Shown here: piece after piece, positions 5,017 to 6,401 of the stretch
Position numbering within the stretch: the first letter of the stretch is position 1
Layout: each line of letters opens with the position of its first letter
Assembly (NCBI GenBank): GCA_013330915.1
Contig: DUHK01000014.1
Location: 1 to 6,401, forward strand
Source of the DNA: Methanosphaera sp.
GTDB taxonomy: Archaea; Methanobacteriota; Methanobacteria; Methanobacteriales; Methanobacteriaceae
Length of the DNA: 6,401 nt
Direction: 5' to 3'
Program-made: the position numbers and the translations under genes
Notes under the pieces: generated by a model
What the model was told of the DNA's origin: nothing
Seen by the model: only the letters and a program-made list of their open reading frames with translations
Database searches by the model: none

Positions 5017-6237
5017 ATGTTTATGAAAGAAGTAATTATTGTCGGTGCCGGAACTGGCGGTTTGAGTGTTGCAAGAGAACTATCTAAAAATTCTAATGTT
5101 AACATAACAATCCTGGAGAAAGGACCATTGGCTGATGCATCAGAAGCATACAAATTTTATGATGTATGGGATAAAAATGAAATGGAATTAATCAAAACGA
5201 ATGTTGTTGGAGGATCATCCTTAGTAATAGCAGGAAATTTCGTACCCTCTCTTGTTGATGAATTAAAAGAATATGATATAGACATAACTCCTCAACTGGA
5301 ACAACTAAAGGATGAAATAGGTATTCAGACAATGCCTAAAAGTCATGAAGGTAAAATCAATAAATTATTGTATGATGCAGCTACTCAATTGGGTTTGGAC
5401 ATGCAGGACATGCCAAAGGCAATAAATCCATCCAAATGTAAACAATGTGGTAAATGTGCATGGGGTTGTCCTCATGGAGCCAAATGGGATAGTTTGAAAG
5501 ATTGGGAGGTTGCCCAGAAAAACGGCGTTAAATTAATAACAAACGAGGGAGTGACTGGTTTAATAACACAAAACAATGAAATTAAGGGTGTTAAAACAAA
5601 TCAGGGAAATCAATACTATGCCGACATTGTTGTTTTAGCTGCGGGTGGTATGATTACACCAAAATTATTAAGAACTGCAGGAATTAAGGCGGGTGAAACT
5701 TTTTCAGTAGATCCTTTCATAACTGTTGGAGGATACTTAAAGGGTGCAAGACAGGACAATGAAATTCAAATGAACAAATTCATAAAATTGCCACATATTG
5801 TTATTGCATCACATACAAGCCAGTTCCTATTGCCAAAAATACAGGAAACACATCCTGATGCAACCGTAGATGACATTATCAGTTTCATGATAAAGATTCC
5901 AGATAACCTTAAGGGTCATGTTTATCTGAATGAAGTGGAAAAAGGTATAGACTTTGAAGATGCATCATTACTTGCAAGAGGAGCTGCAATTGCAGGAAAC
6001 ATCCTTGTAAAAGCAGGGGCAGATATTGAAAGTATATCCTCAACCCATGTGAGGGGAGCACACTTAATAGCATCTGCCAGAATAGGAGATGTGGTTGACA
6101 GCAATTTAGAAACAGAAATAAAAAACCTCTATGTAGCTGACGGGTCAGTATTACCTAAGGCACCGGGTTTACCGCCAATATACACTATTCTTGCATTATC
6201 AAGAAGATTAGGACAATATTTGGACAAAAAGTTATAA
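5017..6237 (+). CDS. GMC-like FAD-dependent oxidoreductase with a four-cysteine Fe-S motif
   Basis: A 406-residue flavoprotein. It opens with a Rossmann FAD-binding motif, VGAGTGG (G10, G12, G15), and Glu34 (ILEKG) for the ribose. NVVGGSSLVIAGN (62-74) is the second flavin loop of glucose-methanol-choline oxidoreductases. Cys141, 144, 147 and 151 in CKQCGKCAWGCPHGAK form a ferredoxin-type C-x2-C-x2-C-x3-C-P motif, suggesting one [4Fe-4S] cluster or a metal site. DIVVLAAGG (about 208-216) closes the FAD fold. The C-terminal GMC region is present: HVRGAH (H344), VVDSNLET, LYVADGSVLP and LPPIYTI. Where GMC oxidases usually have Asn or His before Pro, this protein has Pro386. It is shorter than typical GMC enzymes (500 residues or more). 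A dehydrogenase passing electrons through an Fe-S centre is likelier than an oxygen-using oxidase in a strict anaerobe; the substrate is unknown. ATG 5017 abuts the previous gene; ATG 5023 is an alternative start. Confidence 0.87.
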   Translation: MFMKEVIIVGAGTGGLSVARELSKNSNVNITILEKGPLADASEAYKFYDVWDKNEMELIKTNVVGGSSLVIAGNFVPSLVDELKEYDIDITPQLEQLKDEIGIQTMPKSHEGKINKLLYDAATQLGLDMQDMPKAINPSKCKQCGKCAWGCPHGAKWDSLKDWEVAQKNGVKLITNEGVTGLITQNNEIKGVKTNQGNQYYADIVVLAAGGMITPKLLRTAGIKAGETFSVDPFITVGGYLKGARQDNEIQMNKFIKLPHIVIASHTSQFLLPKIQETHPDATVDDIISFMIKIPDNLKGHVYLNEVEKGIDFEDASLLARGAAIAGNILVKAGADIESISSTHVRGAHLIASARIGDVVDSNLETEIKNLYVADGSVLPKAPGLPPIYTILALSRRLGQYLDKKL

Positions 6238-6256
6238 CTTTGTCCATTACTTTTTT
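6221..6256. terminator. imperfect palindrome plus T-run between convergent gene ends
   Basis: TGGACA (6221-6226) and TGTCCA (6241-6246) are perfect inverted arms. Between them AAGTTATAACTT (6229-6240) is itself a perfect 12-base palindrome, so the whole 26-base block can fold with a two-base bulge. It contains the flavoprotein stop codon (6235-6237) and ends one base before the stop of the minus-strand gene (6247-6249). A six-T run (6251-6256) follows on the plus strand, inside the neighbouring coding end. Its position suggests a bidirectional terminator, although archaeal termination normally relies on the T-run alone. Confidence 0.55.
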
Positions 6257-6401
6257 AAATGGGCAGTAATAATAGTAAAACTGGATGAATTAATAGTAAG
6301 TTCAGTATTTTTTAAATTCACATAATAATTTTTACCTTTTTTAATTACGGTACTGTTCTCATTTTCAATTATATTAACACAGTACTCTACAACATCATCT
6401 A
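6247..6401 (-). CDS. DUF3781-type small protein, C-terminal part (5' end outside window)
   Basis: The minus strand keeps one open frame from the right edge to TAA at 6249-6247, coding for the last 50 residues of a protein: DDVVEYCVNIIENEN, STVIKKGKNYYVNLKN, TELTINSSSFTIITAHLKK in order. The combination of DDVV-W/Y-C, a KGKNYYV strand and a terminal TI(N)-YTIITAH motif matches, from memory, the small DUF3781 family (about 75-85 residues), so roughly 25-35 N-terminal residues should lie beyond the window. No function is established for the family and no catalytic motif is visible. The gene converges on the flavoprotein gene with only 9 bases between the stop codons. Confidence 0.68.
   Translation of the reverse strand, partial: DDVVEYCVNIIENENSTVIKKGKNYYVNLKNTELTINSSSFTIITAHLKK

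Noticed and set aside
5922..6104. Short minus-strand open frame inside the flavoprotein gene
   Set aside because: It overlaps the conserved C-terminal GMC region in antisense and has no supporting start signal.

Overview
The window looks like a chromosomal segment of a methanogenic archaeon of the Methanobacteriales, probably a Methanobrevibacter-like member of the Methanobacteriaceae. The reasons are AT-rich DNA, TATA-type promoters, ribosome binding sites of the GGTGA/GGAGG kind, oligo-T runs behind genes, and a gene set that includes a NucS/EndoMS nuclease, an archaeal Lhr-type helicase and a homologue of the M. thermautotrophicus protein MTH538. Genus and species are inferred. I see no phage, insertion sequence, CRISPR array, rRNA or tRNA. 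No stretch over 300 bases lacks a gene.

Layout. Positions 1-1043 (minus strand) hold a two-gene DNA-repair operon: a calcineurin-like phosphoesterase (COG1407-type) followed 12 bases later by the start of an Lhr-like helicase, which runs off the left edge. Divergent from it, at 1190-1771 (plus), is a HEAT-repeat protein whose promoter carries two overlapping inverted repeats. It converges on a Nit2-like carbon-nitrogen hydrolase (1805-2635, minus). Divergent from that hydrolase is a plus-strand pair: a small single-cluster ferredoxin (2716-2979) and a tightly coupled MTH538-type TIR-like protein (about 2985-3401). This pair converges on NucS/EndoMS (3416 to about 4171, minus), whose N-terminus appears to continue upstream of the first usable GTG and to lack any ATG, GTG or TTG start. 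From 4291 a second plus-strand pair follows with no spacer between the genes: a four-helix membrane protein with five 13-residue Asn/Asp/Tyr/Ser repeats in its tail, and a short GMC-like flavoprotein carrying a four-cysteine Fe-S motif. It converges on the 3' end of a DUF3781-type gene (6247-6401, minus), with a long imperfect palindrome at the junction.

Functional reading. Two separate transcription units serve genome maintenance (phosphoesterase-Lhr and NucS). Two plus-strand pairs combine redox cofactors with less understood partners (ferredoxin with a TIR-like fold, repeat membrane protein with an Fe-S flavoprotein). Genes alternate in divergent and convergent orientation with very short spacers, so several control signals overlap coding ends. 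I see no complete defence system. The most noteworthy points are the TIR-like/ferredoxin pair, the non-canonical NucS start, the HEAT-gene operator candidates, the repeat-tailed membrane protein with its Fe-S flavoprotein partner, and terminators embedded in neighbouring coding sequence.
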